This document shows, piece after piece, positions 45,909 to 54,997 of a stretch of 64,000 bases of DNA. The notes beneath the pieces were generated by a model. It searched no databases. It worked only from the letters and a program-made list of their open reading frames with translations, and was not told the DNA's origin. How positions within the stretch are numbered: the first letter of the stretch is position 1; every line of letters begins with the position of its first letter. Made by a program: the position numbers and the translations under genes. This stretch comes from CAVTJL01 sp963735065 (lineage in GTDB: Bacteria; Pseudomonadota; Alphaproteobacteria; Geminicoccales; Geminicoccaceae): assembly GCA_963735065.1 (NCBI GenBank), contig CAVTJL010000001.1, positions 2,294,001 through 2,358,000 on the forward strand. Reading direction: 5' to 3'.

Positions 45909-47102
45909 ATGTGGAACGAGCGGCTCGACCGACTGACCGACTTTCCCTTCCGGCGTCTCGCCCGGCTCCTCGAGCCGCTGGCAGCGCCTTCCGGCGTCGA
46001 GACGTTGGACCTTGCCCTGGGCGAGCCCAAGCACGCGCCGCCGGCCCTTCTGGCCGAGACGGTCGCCGCCAACGCGCATCTCTGGAACCGCTACCCGCCC
46101 GTCAACGGCACGGCCGAGCTGCGCCGTGCCGCGGTCGCCTGGCTCAACCGCCGCTATGACCTGCCGCCCGCCTGCCTCGATCCGGACCGGCACGTCGTCA
46201 CCGTGTCGGGGACCAAGGAGGCGCTCTTCCTTCTGCCGCAGGTCGTGACGTCCGGCACCGTGTCCGGGCCGCCGCCGGCCATCCTCCTGCCCAATCCCGT
46301 CTACTCGACCTATGTCGGTGCCGCCGTCATGGCCGGTGCGGAGCCCGTCTATCTGCCGGCGCGCGCCGAGACGGGCTTTCTTCCCGATCTCGACGCCCTG
46401 AGCCCGGCGCTGCTGGGGCGGACCGCCGCCTTCTATCTCTGCACGCCCGCCAACCCCCAGGGGGCCATGGCCGACCTCGGCTATCTGCGCCGCCTCGTCA
46501 GGCTGGCCCGCGAGCACGATTTCCTGCTCATCCTCGACGAGTGCTACGCCGAGCTCTACTACGGCGACCCGCCGCCCGGCGGTCTCGAGGCGGCGCTGGC
46601 CGAGGGCGGCTCGCTCGACCACGTGGTCGTGCTGCACTCGCTCTCCAAGCGCTCCAACGCGGCCGGGCTGCGCGTCGGCTTCGTCGCCGGCGACCCCGAG
46701 CTGCTGTCGCGCTTCTCCCGGCTGCGGTCCTACGGTGGCGCCACCCAGCCCATGCCGCTGCAGGCGGCGGCCGCTGCGCTCTATGCCGACGAGGCGCATG
46801 TCGAGCGCAACCGTGAGCTCTATCGGCGCAAGTACGATCTGGCCGAGCGCCGACTGGGCAACCGGTTCGGCTTCTATCGCCCGGCCGGTGGCTTCTTTCT
46901 CTGGCTCGACGTCGGCGATGGCGAGGCCGCGGCCCGGCGGCTCTGGCGCGAGGCGGGCGTTCGCGTCCTGCCCGGAGCCTATCTCGCCATGGACGACGAT
47001 GGGGCGGGCAATCCGGGGACGAGCTACATCCGGATCGCCATGGTTCACGAGGAGGCGCTCGTCGATCGTGCGCTCACGAGGCTGGCGGAGGTGCTGGGCT
47101 GA
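45909..47102 (+). CDS. dapC: Class I/II aminotransferase, probable succinyldiaminopimelate transaminase (DapC)
   Basis: A 397-residue fold-type I PLP enzyme similar to DapC, which acts in the succinylase branch of lysine/meso-DAP synthesis. LDLALGEPKHAPPALL near residue 33, YPPVNGTAELRRAA near 62, CTPANPQGA near 177 and the PLP lysine in LHSLSKRSNAAGLRVGFVAG near 242 are typical. DapC and other class I transaminases are hard to separate by sequence alone, and the rest of the dap genes are not nearby. ATG 45909 is preferred to the GTG at 45900. Confidence 0.8.
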   Translation: MWNERLDRLTDFPFRRLARLLEPLAAPSGVETLDLALGEPKHAPPALLAETVAANAHLWNRYPPVNGTAELRRAAVAWLNRRYDLPPACLDPDRHVVTVSGTKEALFLLPQVVTSGTVSGPPPAILLPNPVYSTYVGAAVMAGAEPVYLPARAETGFLPDLDALSPALLGRTAAFYLCTPANPQGAMADLGYLRRLVRLAREHDFLLILDECYAELYYGDPPPGGLEAALAEGGSLDHVVVLHSLSKRSNAAGLRVGFVAGDPELLSRFSRLRSYGGATQPMPLQAAAAALYADEAHVERNRELYRRKYDLAERRLGNRFGFYRPAGGFFLWLDVGDGEAAARRLWREAGVRVLPGAYLAMDDDGAGNPGTSYIRIAMVHEEALVDRALTRLAEVLG

Positions 47103-47179
47103 CTGGGACGGCACGCGGCCGGAGCGGCGGGAAAGCCGCCCGGCACGAAGGACGGCGCAGACGGAGGAGAAAGGAAAGG

Positions 47180-49789
47180 ATGGCCACGCGAGCTTTCGAA
47201 GCGCAGCTCGAGCGCCCGGCCTTCGCCTGGATGCAGGGCGCGGCGCGCCGCACCCTGGGCCTCCTGCTGCTGGTCCTGGGCCTCTGGCTGGCGGTGTCGA
47301 TCTGGGGCTTCCATGCGGGTGACCCCTCCCTCGACCATGCGACCAGAGCCGCGGCCCAGAACCCGATGGGCACGGCCGGTGCCGTGGTGGCCGACCTCAT
47401 GCTGCAGATCCTCGGGCTCTCCGTGTGGATCCTGGCGGCGGTGCTGCTCGCCTGGGGCCTGCGCATGAGCCTCAACCGCCCGCTCGCCTGGCCCTGGCTG
47501 CCTCTCGTCTGCCTGCCTCTGGCCCTTCTTGCCGCCAGCGCCTGGCTGGCCACGCTGCATCCGCTGCCGCCTCAGGGCATCTGGCCCTTCAGGGTCGGCC
47601 TCGGCGGCTTCGTCGGCGATTTTCTCTTCGCCCGCTTCCAGCCGCATCCCGGTGACGCGCTCTATGGCTGGATCTCCAGCATCGCCGCGGTGGCCTTGGG
47701 CGTGGGCGCGCTGGGCCTGCGATGGGGCGAGAGCGCCTGGGCGCTGGGCCGCGTCGCCGACGCCTCGGCCTGGGCGGGGCGCCAGATGGGCGACGTCGCA
47801 GGCCGCGCCGCGCGTGTCTCGACCGATCTCTTGAGCCGGCCCGAGGGCGAGGAGCCGTCTTCGCCAGCGCCAGCGCCGGCGCCGGCGCCGCGGTCCCGGG
47901 CGCAGGCCCGGGGGCGGATCGGCCTGGCGGCGGAAGAGGAGGACAAGCCGCACGGGCTGCTCGGCCGTCTCGGTGGCTGGATCCTGAAGGACGACGACGC
48001 AGCGCCTCCGGCCGAGCCGTCGCTGCGTCGCGTGCGGCCGCGCCAGGCCGAGCGCGAGGATGTCGAGACCGACAGCCTGTCGATGGCGGCTGCGCCCGAC
48101 GAGACGGAGGAGGCTGCGTCCTCTCACACGCTCTCCTTCGCAAGGCGCAAGAAGCGGGCCGAGCCTGCGCCAGCCGACTTCAGCGAGCCGTCGCGGCCTG
48201 CGCCCGCTGCTTCCGCCGTGGCACCGGTGCCGGCCGCCACCGCCGAGGGCTATGCCCCGCCGGGCCTCGAGCTGCTGGCTCCCCCTGTGCGCCTGACCCA
48301 GGCGCGGCTCAGCAAGGAGGCGCTCGAGCAGACCGCCCGCGAGCTCGAGACGGTGCTCGACGATTTCGGCGTCAAGGGCGAGATCGTCGACGCCAAGCCC
48401 GGGCCGGTCGTGACGCTCTTCGAGCTGCAGCCGGCGCCGGGCACCCGCTCGCAGCGGGTCATCAGCCTCGCCGACGACATCGCCCGCTCGCTGTGCGCGC
48501 TGTCGGTGCGCGTGGCGACGGTGCCCGGGCGCAACGTGATCGGCATCGAGCTGCCGAACGAGGCGCGCGAGACCGTCTATCTGAGGGACATCCTCGAGAA
48601 CGATCCCTGGCGCTCGAGCGAGGCGCGCCTGGCCCTGGCGCTGGGCAAGGACATCAGCGGCCGGCCCGTCATCGTCGACCTCTCGCGCATGCCGCATCTC
48701 CTGATCGCCGGCACCACGGGCTCGGGCAAGTCGGTCGCGATCAACGCCATGATCCTGTCGCTGCTCTATCGGCTCACGCCCGAGCAGTGCCGGATCATCA
48801 TGATCGACCCCAAGGTCATCGAGCTCAGCGTCTACGAGGACATCCCGCACCTCCTGGCGCCGGTGGTCACCGAGCCGCACAAGGCCGTGGTGGCGCTCAA
48901 ATGGGTCGTCCGCCAGATGGACGAGCGCTACCGGCTCATGTCGCATCTTGGCGTGCGCGACATCTTCGCCTTCAACCGCCGCGTGCTGCAGGCGCGCGCA
49001 CGCGGGGAGCAGCCGACGCGGCGGGTGCGCGTCGGCTTCGAGCCCGGCACGGGTGCTCCGATCATCGAGGAGCAGCCGATCGACACGACACCGCTGCCGC
49101 TCATCGTCGTCGTCGTCGACGAGGTGGCCGACCTGATGCTGACCGCGGGCAAGGAGATCGAGAACGCGATCCAGCGGCTCTCGCAGAAGGCGCGCGCCGC
49201 CGGCATCCATCTCATCGTCGCGACCCAGCGCCCCTCGGTCGACGTGATCACGGGCGTCATCAAGGCGAACCTGCCCTCGCGCATCAGCTTCCGCGTCAGC
49301 TCGAAGATCGACAGCCGCACCGTCCTTGGCGACGCCGGTGCCGAGCAGCTGCTGGGGCAGGGCGACATGCTCTACCTGATGCCCGGCGACCGCATCTCCC
49401 GCGTCCACGGCGCTCTCGTCACGGACGGCGAGGTCGAGGCGGTGGTGCGCCACCTCAAGGCGCAGGGCGCCCCCGACTATGTCGACGGCGTGACGAGCGA
49501 GGGCGAGGCCGAGGACGGGCCCGAGGACACGTCGTCGCTTCTGGGCGAGGGGTCTGGAAGCGGCGGCGACGCGGTCTACAATCAGGCGGTGCAGATCGTC
49601 GCCCGCGACGGCAAGGCGTCGACCAGCTACCTGCAGCGCAAGCTCGCGATCGGCTACAACAGCGCCGCCAAGCTGATCGAGCGGATGGAGGCCGAGGGCC
49701 TGATCAGCCATGCCGACCATGTCGGCCGGCGGCAGGTCCTGATGGGCCGTGGTGGAGTGGATGGGAACGAGGTCACGCAGGATTATTGA
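47180..49789 (+). CDS. ftsK: DNA translocase FtsK
   Basis: An 869-residue septal DNA pump that clears chromosome termini and activates XerCD. Four membrane segments fill residues ~25-185. A low-complexity Ala/Pro/Glu linker (about 210-365) follows. The motor domain carries Walker A AGTTGSGKSVAINAM near 512 and Walker B VVVDEVADLM near 642, plus ATQRPSVDVITG near 678. The C-terminal gamma winged helix (ASTSYLQRKLAIGYNSAAKLIERME) recognises KOPS. GGAGGAGAAAGGAAAGG precedes the start. The last 29 bases overlap lolA. Confidence 0.96.
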   Translation: MATRAFEAQLERPAFAWMQGAARRTLGLLLLVLGLWLAVSIWGFHAGDPSLDHATRAAAQNPMGTAGAVVADLMLQILGLSVWILAAVLLAWGLRMSLNRPLAWPWLPLVCLPLALLAASAWLATLHPLPPQGIWPFRVGLGGFVGDFLFARFQPHPGDALYGWISSIAAVALGVGALGLRWGESAWALGRVADASAWAGRQMGDVAGRAARVSTDLLSRPEGEEPSSPAPAPAPAPRSRAQARGRIGLAAEEEDKPHGLLGRLGGWILKDDDAAPPAEPSLRRVRPRQAEREDVETDSLSMAAAPDETEEAASSHTLSFARRKKRAEPAPADFSEPSRPAPAASAVAPVPAATAEGYAPPGLELLAPPVRLTQARLSKEALEQTARELETVLDDFGVKGEIVDAKPGPVVTLFELQPAPGTRSQRVISLADDIARSLCALSVRVATVPGRNVIGIELPNEARETVYLRDILENDPWRSSEARLALALGKDISGRPVIVDLSRMPHLLIAGTTGSGKSVAINAMILSLLYRLTPEQCRIIMIDPKVIELSVYEDIPHLLAPVVTEPHKAVVALKWVVRQMDERYRLMSHLGVRDIFAFNRRVLQARARGEQPTRRVRVGFEPGTGAPIIEEQPIDTTPLPLIVVVVDEVADLMLTAGKEIENAIQRLSQKARAAGIHLIVATQRPSVDVITGVIKANLPSRISFRVSSKIDSRTVLGDAGAEQLLGQGDMLYLMPGDRISRVHGALVTDGEVEAVVRHLKAQGAPDYVDGVTSEGEAEDGPEDTSSLLGEGSGSGGDAVYNQAVQIVARDGKASTSYLQRKLAIGYNSAAKLIERMEAEGLISHADHVGRRQVLMGRGGVDGNEVTQDY

Positions 49790-50426
49790 GGCTCCGCGTC
49801 CGACGCGGCGGGCTCTGCTCGGCGGTCTCGTCGGGCTCGCCGCCCTGCCGGTCGCGACGCGGGCGCGCGCGGCCCTTCCGCCCCCGAATGCCCAGGCGAT
49901 CGCCGACGTCGAGGCCTATCTCAACAGCATCCACACGCTCGAGGCGGGCTTCCAGCAGGTGGCGCCCAACGGCGCCATCACGACCGGCAAGGTCTATCTC
50001 CAGCGCCCCGGCCGGATGCGCTTCGACTACGATCCGCCCTCGAAGATCCTCATCGTCGCCACGGACTGGCGGCTGATCTACTGGGACGGCAGCATCGGTC
50101 AGGAGAACGTCATCCCGATCGCCCAGACGCCGCTGGGCTTCCTGCTCGACGAGCACATCACCCTCTCGGGCAACGTCGAGGTGACGGACGTGGCCTTTCC
50201 GCCCGAGGAGATCGCCATCGAGGTCGCCCGCACGGCCAATCCCGACCAGGGCCATGTCGACCTCGTCTTCGCCAAGAAGCCGATGGAGCTCAGGCGCTGG
50301 ACGGTGACCGACGCGCAGGGCCTGATGACCGAGATCCTGCTGAGGGATCTCCAGACCAACCTCCCGCTCGATCCCGAGCTCTTCCACTGGCGCGACCCCA
50401 AGCTCTTCGGCCCGCCCAAGAGCTGA
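49761..50426 (+). CDS. lolA: Outer-membrane lipoprotein carrier protein LolA family
   Basis: A 221-residue periplasmic chaperone that ferries lipoproteins from LolCDE to the outer membrane. The mature domain shows VEAYLNSIHTLEAGFQQVAPNG, GKVYLQRPGRMRFDYDPPSKILIVATD near residue 80, and the C-terminal FHWRDPKLF. The leader is twin-arginine-like (RPTRRALLGGLVGLAALP) rather than a plain Sec peptide. ATG 49761 is preferred; GTG codons at 49749 and 49752 are also in frame. It overlaps ftsK, an arrangement common in alphaproteobacteria. Confidence 0.9.
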   Translation: MGTRSRRIIEAPRPTRRALLGGLVGLAALPVATRARAALPPPNAQAIADVEAYLNSIHTLEAGFQQVAPNGAITTGKVYLQRPGRMRFDYDPPSKILIVATDWRLIYWDGSIGQENVIPIAQTPLGFLLDEHITLSGNVEVTDVAFPPEEIAIEVARTANPDQGHVDLVFAKKPMELRRWTVTDAQGLMTEILLRDLQTNLPLDPELFHWRDPKLFGPPKS

Positions 50427-50603
50427 GGGCCGTTGTCGGGACCGGCGCCGACGCCGGCCCCGGCGACAGCAGGCGTCATGCCGACCTAGGAGGGCCGGAG
50501 CCCCGCCGAGCCTGAGCAACGCCAGAGGCCGACGGGCGTTTCATAGGGCCGCCAAGCGCCGTGTCGGGCATCGTCCCCGGACGGCTCCTCGAGGACCGAG
50601 CCG

Positions 50604-51602
50604 ATGCTGCGCATGTTCGCGATCGACCAGGGCCGCCTGCGGCCGCTGTCGGCGGATCTCGCCGCCGGCCTGCCGGATGGCGCTCTGTGGATCGACCTCG
50701 TCGAGCCTTCGGAGGCGGAGACGCAGGCCGTGGAGCAGGGGCTCGGCCTCAAGCTGCCGAGCCTGGAGGCGGTGAGCGGCATCCAGCCTTCGGCCCGGCT
50801 GGTCGCCCGCGACGGCACGCTCTTCGCCACCGCCATGGTCCCGGCCGTCCAGCGCGCCTCGACGCCCGTGGTGCCTGTGACCTTCGTGCGCACGGCAGAT
50901 CGGCTCGTCACCTTGAGCTACGGCGCGGAGGACGTGCTGGGCAGCCTCGCCGACGAGGTCCAGGGCGGCCGGGCCAAGCTCGGCGATGCGCGCGATCTCT
51001 TCGCCGTGCTCCTCGAGATGCTCGTCGACCGCATCGCGGACCTGCTCGAGGCCGTGGGCGGAAAGCTCGACCATCTGGGCCGGGCCAGCTTCCGTCACTC
51101 CGGCGCCGCCTTGCGACTGACCCATCGGCGCATGTCGATCCGCCGCCGCACCGCAAGGCTCGAGGAGGTCCTGCTCGGGATCGGCGACGAGCACGAGCTG
51201 ACCTCGCGGTTGCGGGAGAGCCTGCACAGCCTGCTCCGCCTGGTCACCTTCGCGGCCGAGCAGCTGGAGGAGGACGAGGAGGAGCAGGCGGAGAGGCTCA
51301 AGGCGATCCAGGGCGACCTGCGCTCGGTCGGCGAGTACGCGACCTACCTGGTCGACGACATGGAGTTCATGCTGGACGCCACCGTGGGGCTGATCGACAT
51401 CCAGCAGAACAAGGTCATCTACCTGCTCTCGATCGTCAGCGTCGTGCTGACGCCGCCGGTGCTGGTGGCCAGCGTCTACGGCATGAACTTCAAGCACATG
51501 CCCGAGCTGGACTGGCCCTGGGGCTATGCCTGGGGGCTGGGCCTGATGCTCGTCTCGGCGATCGGCCCCTTTTTCTTCTTCATGGCCCGCGGCTGGCTCT
51601 GA
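50604..51602 (+). CDS. corA: CorA family magnesium/divalent cation transporter
   Basis: A 332-residue CorA channel subunit (pentamer). The N-terminal cytosolic alpha/beta domain is followed by the long stalk helix (about 195-285) with an acidic run EEDEEEQAERL. Two C-terminal helices flank the signature YGMNFKHMPEL near residue 293. The short positively charged tail is reduced to MARGWL. The motif is the classic GMN, so Mg2+ is the likely ion, with Co2+/Ni2+ possible. A strong hairpin follows the stop. Confidence 0.93.
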   Translation: MLRMFAIDQGRLRPLSADLAAGLPDGALWIDLVEPSEAETQAVEQGLGLKLPSLEAVSGIQPSARLVARDGTLFATAMVPAVQRASTPVVPVTFVRTADRLVTLSYGAEDVLGSLADEVQGGRAKLGDARDLFAVLLEMLVDRIADLLEAVGGKLDHLGRASFRHSGAALRLTHRRMSIRRRTARLEEVLLGIGDEHELTSRLRESLHSLLRLVTFAAEQLEEDEEEQAERLKAIQGDLRSVGEYATYLVDDMEFMLDATVGLIDIQQNKVIYLLSIVSVVLTPPVLVASVYGMNFKHMPELDWPWGYAWGLGLMLVSAIGPFFFFMARGWL

Positions 51603-51634
51603 GCCCGCTCGCTGCGCGATTGCCGCGCGGGCTC
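51601..51634 (+). terminator. Terminator-like hairpin overlapping the corA stop
   Basis: GAGCCCGC (51601-51608) pairs perfectly with GCGGGCTC (51627-51634), and inner GCGCG/CGCGC bases may add to the stem. It starts within the corA stop codon. No T-run follows. Confidence 0.4.
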
Positions 51635-51740
51635 GACTAATGCATAGTCAAGGTGAGCGAAACTGTGCGCGTCTCGGGCGGCGGCCGACGTGCCATGGCA
51701 CCAGGGGGATCGGCGGCATCCGGCGCGCGGAGGGTCTGGC

Positions 51741-52241
51741 ATGGGACCGCAAGCCGAGCGATTGACCAGAAGATCCCTGTTGGCCGCAATGGCCTTCGGT
51801 GCCTGGGCGCTGGGTGCCGGCGGTGTGGATCGGGCGCAGGCCGGAGCCGCCGTCAACGCCGGCAAGCTCGATGGCGTGGCGATCAAGGGCTACGACACGG
51901 TCGCCTACTTCACGGACGGCCGCCCGATCAAGGGCTCGCCCGACATCAGCTACCGGTGGCTCGGGGAGAGCTGGTACTTCGCGAGCGCCGAGCATCGTAG
52001 CCTCTTTGCGGGCAACCCGATCAGATATGCGCCGCAGTTCGGTGGCTTCTGCGCGCTCGGGATATCGAAGGGCCACGTGGACCCTGAGGTGCGCCCCGAC
52101 ATCGCCTGGCGCATCCTGGACGGCAAGCTCTACCTCTTCTCCATGCCGTTCGAGGAGGAGTGGACTGCCGATCCGTCCGGGGTCGTCGCCAGCGCCGACG
52201 CCAACTGGCCTTCGATCGAGACCGGGCTCGCCGCTCAATAG
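51741..52241 (+). CDS. YHS-domain protein with twin-arginine signal
   Basis: A 166-residue exported protein. The leader LTRRSLLAAMAFGAWALG...AQA (about residues 8-36) is Tat-like. The remaining ~125 residues form one YHS domain (AIKGYDTVAYF, KGSPDISYRWLGESWYFASAEHRSLF, YAPQFGGFCALGISKG), which in other proteins binds metals such as copper or stabilises metalloenzymes. The function here is unknown. The ATG at 51741 follows GGAGGG. Confidence 0.85.
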   Translation: MGPQAERLTRRSLLAAMAFGAWALGAGGVDRAQAGAAVNAGKLDGVAIKGYDTVAYFTDGRPIKGSPDISYRWLGESWYFASAEHRSLFAGNPIRYAPQFGGFCALGISKGHVDPEVRPDIAWRILDGKLYLFSMPFEEEWTADPSGVVASADANWPSIETGLAAQ

Positions 52242-52265
52242 CGGGCGCCGCGCTCCGGCCGGCCC

Positions 52266-54503
52266 TCAAGGCATGGGCGAGAAGTAGAGGGTCGTCTCAC
52301 CGTTCGCCCAGGCGAACGCATCCGTGCCGTGCGAGCCCTCGGGGAGCCGGTAGACCGGACCGCACCTCTTGCGGCCCATCGCGATGGCAGGCGATTGCAC
52401 GCACAGCATGTCGTCCTCGACCGTGGCGGCGCCGACGAGCATGCCGAAGGGGCGACGGTGCGCGACCTCCCCGTTCGTGTTGGTCTGCTGAAAGAAGGGC
52501 TCGCCTTCTGCCAAATGCCCGTCCCAGGTCCGGCCGAAGGTCAGCCTCCTGATCGCGTCGGCATCCAGCCGGTCCTCGGGCCGGCCCCTGAAGTCATAAG
52601 GCCACTCGGGCAGGCCCGCCTCGCGCAGCGCGTCCAGGCGCTGTGCCAGATCCTCGGGGCGCCGATGGTGGGCATAGACGAGCCGGAGGCCCTCGATGGA
52701 GTCGTTCGGCCACCGCTCGAGCAGGGTCGCCACCGCTGCCCTGGCTTCCGCGAGCTGGCCGAGCCGGGCGTAGGCCATGGCCAGCGTCTCCAGCCCGAAG
52801 TCGCTCTGCTTGGGCGCGTCGACCCGCTGCAGTGCCGCCACGGCCTCCTGGTAGCGGCCGTTCATATAGAGGACGAAGCCTCGATAGCTGTGGACATAGG
52901 GCGGTGGCCGCGGATTGAGGCGGCTCACGGTGTCCATGGCCGAGAGCGCCTCGGCCGGACGGCCGGCATAGGTCAGCACGATGGCGAGATTGAGGTAGCC
53001 CTCCGCGCTGTTGGGATCGAGCGCCACGGCCTTGTTGGCCGAGGCGATCGCCGCATCGTGCTCGCCGTCGAGCATCTGGAGCAGGGCCAGCACCGAGAAC
53101 GCCCTGGGCGTGTCGGGATTGAGGGCGAGCGCGCGGCTCGCCGCATCGTAGGCCCGCTCGCGCACGATGGCGCTCGGCAGCAAGCGCGTGTAGCTGAAGG
53201 CGAAGGTGTCGACGAGCGCCCGTGCGTATCCGGCATAGGCGTCGGCGAAGCCCGGATCGAGGCTGATGGCCCGCCGATAGAAGCCTACCGCGTCGCTGAC
53301 CGACTTTGGCTCCGCGTTGTACACCTTCTGCTCGGCGCGCAGATAATAGTCGTAGGCCTCGAGGCTCCTGGTCGGCAGCCTGGTGATCTGGCTGCGCTCG
53401 GCCTCGGTGAGGCGGATCGCCAGGGCCGCCACGATCTTCTCGATCACATCGTCCTGGACCGCGAAGACGTCGCTGTCGGGCCGATCATAGCGTTCAGCCC
53501 AGAGCTGGCTGCCCTTGCGGCCGTCGATGAGCTGCGCGTTGATCCGCACCCGGCCTTCCGCCCGGCGCACGCTGCCCTCCAGCAGATAGCGGACCCCCAG
53601 GGCCTCGGCCAGCTCGCGCGGGGTCTTGTCCTTGGCGTCGTAGGCAAAGACGGAGCTGTGCGCGATCACCAGGAGGCCCGAGATCTTTGAAAGATCCGTG
53701 ATCAGGTCGTCGGTCAGACCGGCCGCAAAGTCGTCGGGTCGGCCGTCGTCGTCGAACCTGGAGAACGGCATGACGGCGATCGAAGGCCTGGCCGAGGCCT
53801 CGGATGCTCTATTGTCCGCCGGCATCCGGGCCCCATTGCCACCAGGCCATCCGGTGCCGAGAACGAGCAGGCCTCCCACGGTCGCGGCGATGATCGGGCG
53901 CATCCCGGCCCACGTCCGGGGTGCCTCGCCCTTCGTCCTCGCCGGCAGGCCGCCGGCGGTTGGTGTCGCATCGCCGTCGAGAAGCACCTGCCAGGCCTCG
54001 ACCGGCTCCGCCAGGCTCTTCACGTGCTGGAGCCCCATCGGCGTCAGCGCGAGATCGAGCTTCCTGCCGACTTCCCTGCGGACCTTGCCGGAGATGCAGA
54101 TGCCGCCCGGCTCGGCCAGCGATTCGAGGCGGGCGGCCACGTTGACGCCGTCGCCGTAGATGTCGTCGCCCTCGACCAGGATGTCGCCCAGATTGATCCC
54201 GAGCCTGAACCGCAGCCGCTCGTCTTCCGGCACCGCCGCCTCGCGCTCGGCCATGCCGCGCTGGATGGCCGTGGCACAGCCGACGGCGTCGATCACGCTG
54301 CCGAACTCGCAAAGCGCGCCGTCGCCCATGAGCTTGACGATGCGACCGTGGTGCTCCGCGATGAGCGGCTCGATGAACTGCTTGCGATAGGCCTTGAGGC
54401 GCTGGAGCGTTCCGACCTCGTCCCGCTCCATGAGACGCGCGTAGCCGACCACGTCCGCCGCGAGAATGGCGGCAAGCCTGCGATCGACCCGGGCAGCAGC
54501 CAT
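52266..54503 (-). CDS. Class III adenylate/guanylate cyclase with TolB-like and TPR domains
   Basis: A 745-residue signalling protein. The N-terminal cyclase domain (about 1-185) has the two metal aspartates in LAADVVGYARLM and KLMGDGALCEF. The transition-state Asn/Arg lie in YGDGVNVAARLESLAEPGG, so it looks active. A membrane helix lies near residues 202-220 (IIAATVGGLLVLGTGW). It is followed by a TolB N-terminal/FlgO-like domain (SIAVMPFSRF... LLVIAHSSVF) and about six TPR units. The final ~65 residues are a small domain I do not recognise. It probably makes cAMP; the stimulus is unknown. Confidence 0.88.
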   Translation of the reverse strand: MAAARVDRRLAAILAADVVGYARLMERDEVGTLQRLKAYRKQFIEPLIAEHHGRIVKLMGDGALCEFGSVIDAVGCATAIQRGMAEREAAVPEDERLRFRLGINLGDILVEGDDIYGDGVNVAARLESLAEPGGICISGKVRREVGRKLDLALTPMGLQHVKSLAEPVEAWQVLLDGDATPTAGGLPARTKGEAPRTWAGMRPIIAATVGGLLVLGTGWPGGNGARMPADNRASEASARPSIAVMPFSRFDDDGRPDDFAAGLTDDLITDLSKISGLLVIAHSSVFAYDAKDKTPRELAEALGVRYLLEGSVRRAEGRVRINAQLIDGRKGSQLWAERYDRPDSDVFAVQDDVIEKIVAALAIRLTEAERSQITRLPTRSLEAYDYYLRAEQKVYNAEPKSVSDAVGFYRRAISLDPGFADAYAGYARALVDTFAFSYTRLLPSAIVRERAYDAASRALALNPDTPRAFSVLALLQMLDGEHDAAIASANKAVALDPNSAEGYLNLAIVLTYAGRPAEALSAMDTVSRLNPRPPPYVHSYRGFVLYMNGRYQEAVAALQRVDAPKQSDFGLETLAMAYARLGQLAEARAAVATLLERWPNDSIEGLRLVYAHHRRPEDLAQRLDALREAGLPEWPYDFRGRPEDRLDADAIRRLTFGRTWDGHLAEGEPFFQQTNTNGEVAHRRPFGMLVGAATVEDDMLCVQSPAIAMGRKRCGPVYRLPEGSHGTDAFAWANGETTLYFSPMP

Positions 54504-54610
54504 GGGACGGCCCTCGGCATGATCCCCATTGCAGACTATCAGCTATGGGGTCGCTGAGTCACGCCGATGCCGGGAAAGCCCGGCTGGGCCTTGTCCCTCC
54601 GAAGGGATGG

Positions 54611-54877
54611 CTAGAGAGGAAAATCCCGCTCGGGGTCGACCCCGCAGGTCTCGATGAAGCGCCGGAGCTGCTGGACCTCGCTCGGCGGCAGGCTGTGGCC
54701 CGGGCGGCGGTAGACCTCGGTGTGGCCGTTGAGCGAGAGAGCGATGCGGCCGCCATGGCGCTCCTCGACGCTGCCACCGAGCTCGGCGATCACCGCCTCG
54801 ACCGCGTGCGGATCGATGTTGGCGCTGACCGGATGGGCGAAGAGCGCGTGCAGGGTCTTGCGATGCTTGTGGTTCAT
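54611..54877 (-). CDS. HicA-like small RNA-binding protein, no adjacent HicB
   Basis: An 88-residue protein of the family annotated as HicA-type toxins (often also mislabelled hexulose-6-phosphate synthase). The dsRBD-like fold shows MNHKHRKTLHALFAHPVSANI, VEAVIAELGGSVEERHGGRIALSLNGHTEVYRRPGHSL and QLRRFIETCGVD. The catalytic histidine of true HicA proteins may correspond to the His in RRPGHSLP. No HicB antitoxin gene is beside it; the neighbours are the cyclase (divided by 107 bp) and a divergent MATE gene. A toxin role is therefore doubtful. Confidence 0.75.
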   Translation of the reverse strand: MNHKHRKTLHALFAHPVSANIDPHAVEAVIAELGGSVEERHGGRIALSLNGHTEVYRRPGHSLPPSEVQQLRRFIETCGVDPERDFPL

Positions 54878-54997
54878 GGCCTCACCAGCGGTGTTGATCC
54901 CCGTCTTCGAGCACGGCCGGCTTGTGTCGAGCCTTGACCTCGATCAACCCGCCACGACTTCCGTCCACGCCTTTGACCCGGTGAAGGGCCGAGGCTA

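Noticed and set aside
47722..50076. A 784-codon frame overlapping ftsK on the same strand
   Set aside because: It is an out-of-frame shadow of ftsK, rich in Arg/Gly/Ala. The ftsK frame carries all family motifs.
50436..50474. GC-rich imperfect palindrome after lolA
   Set aside because: Pairing is broken by mismatches and no T-run follows, so it is not reported as a terminator.
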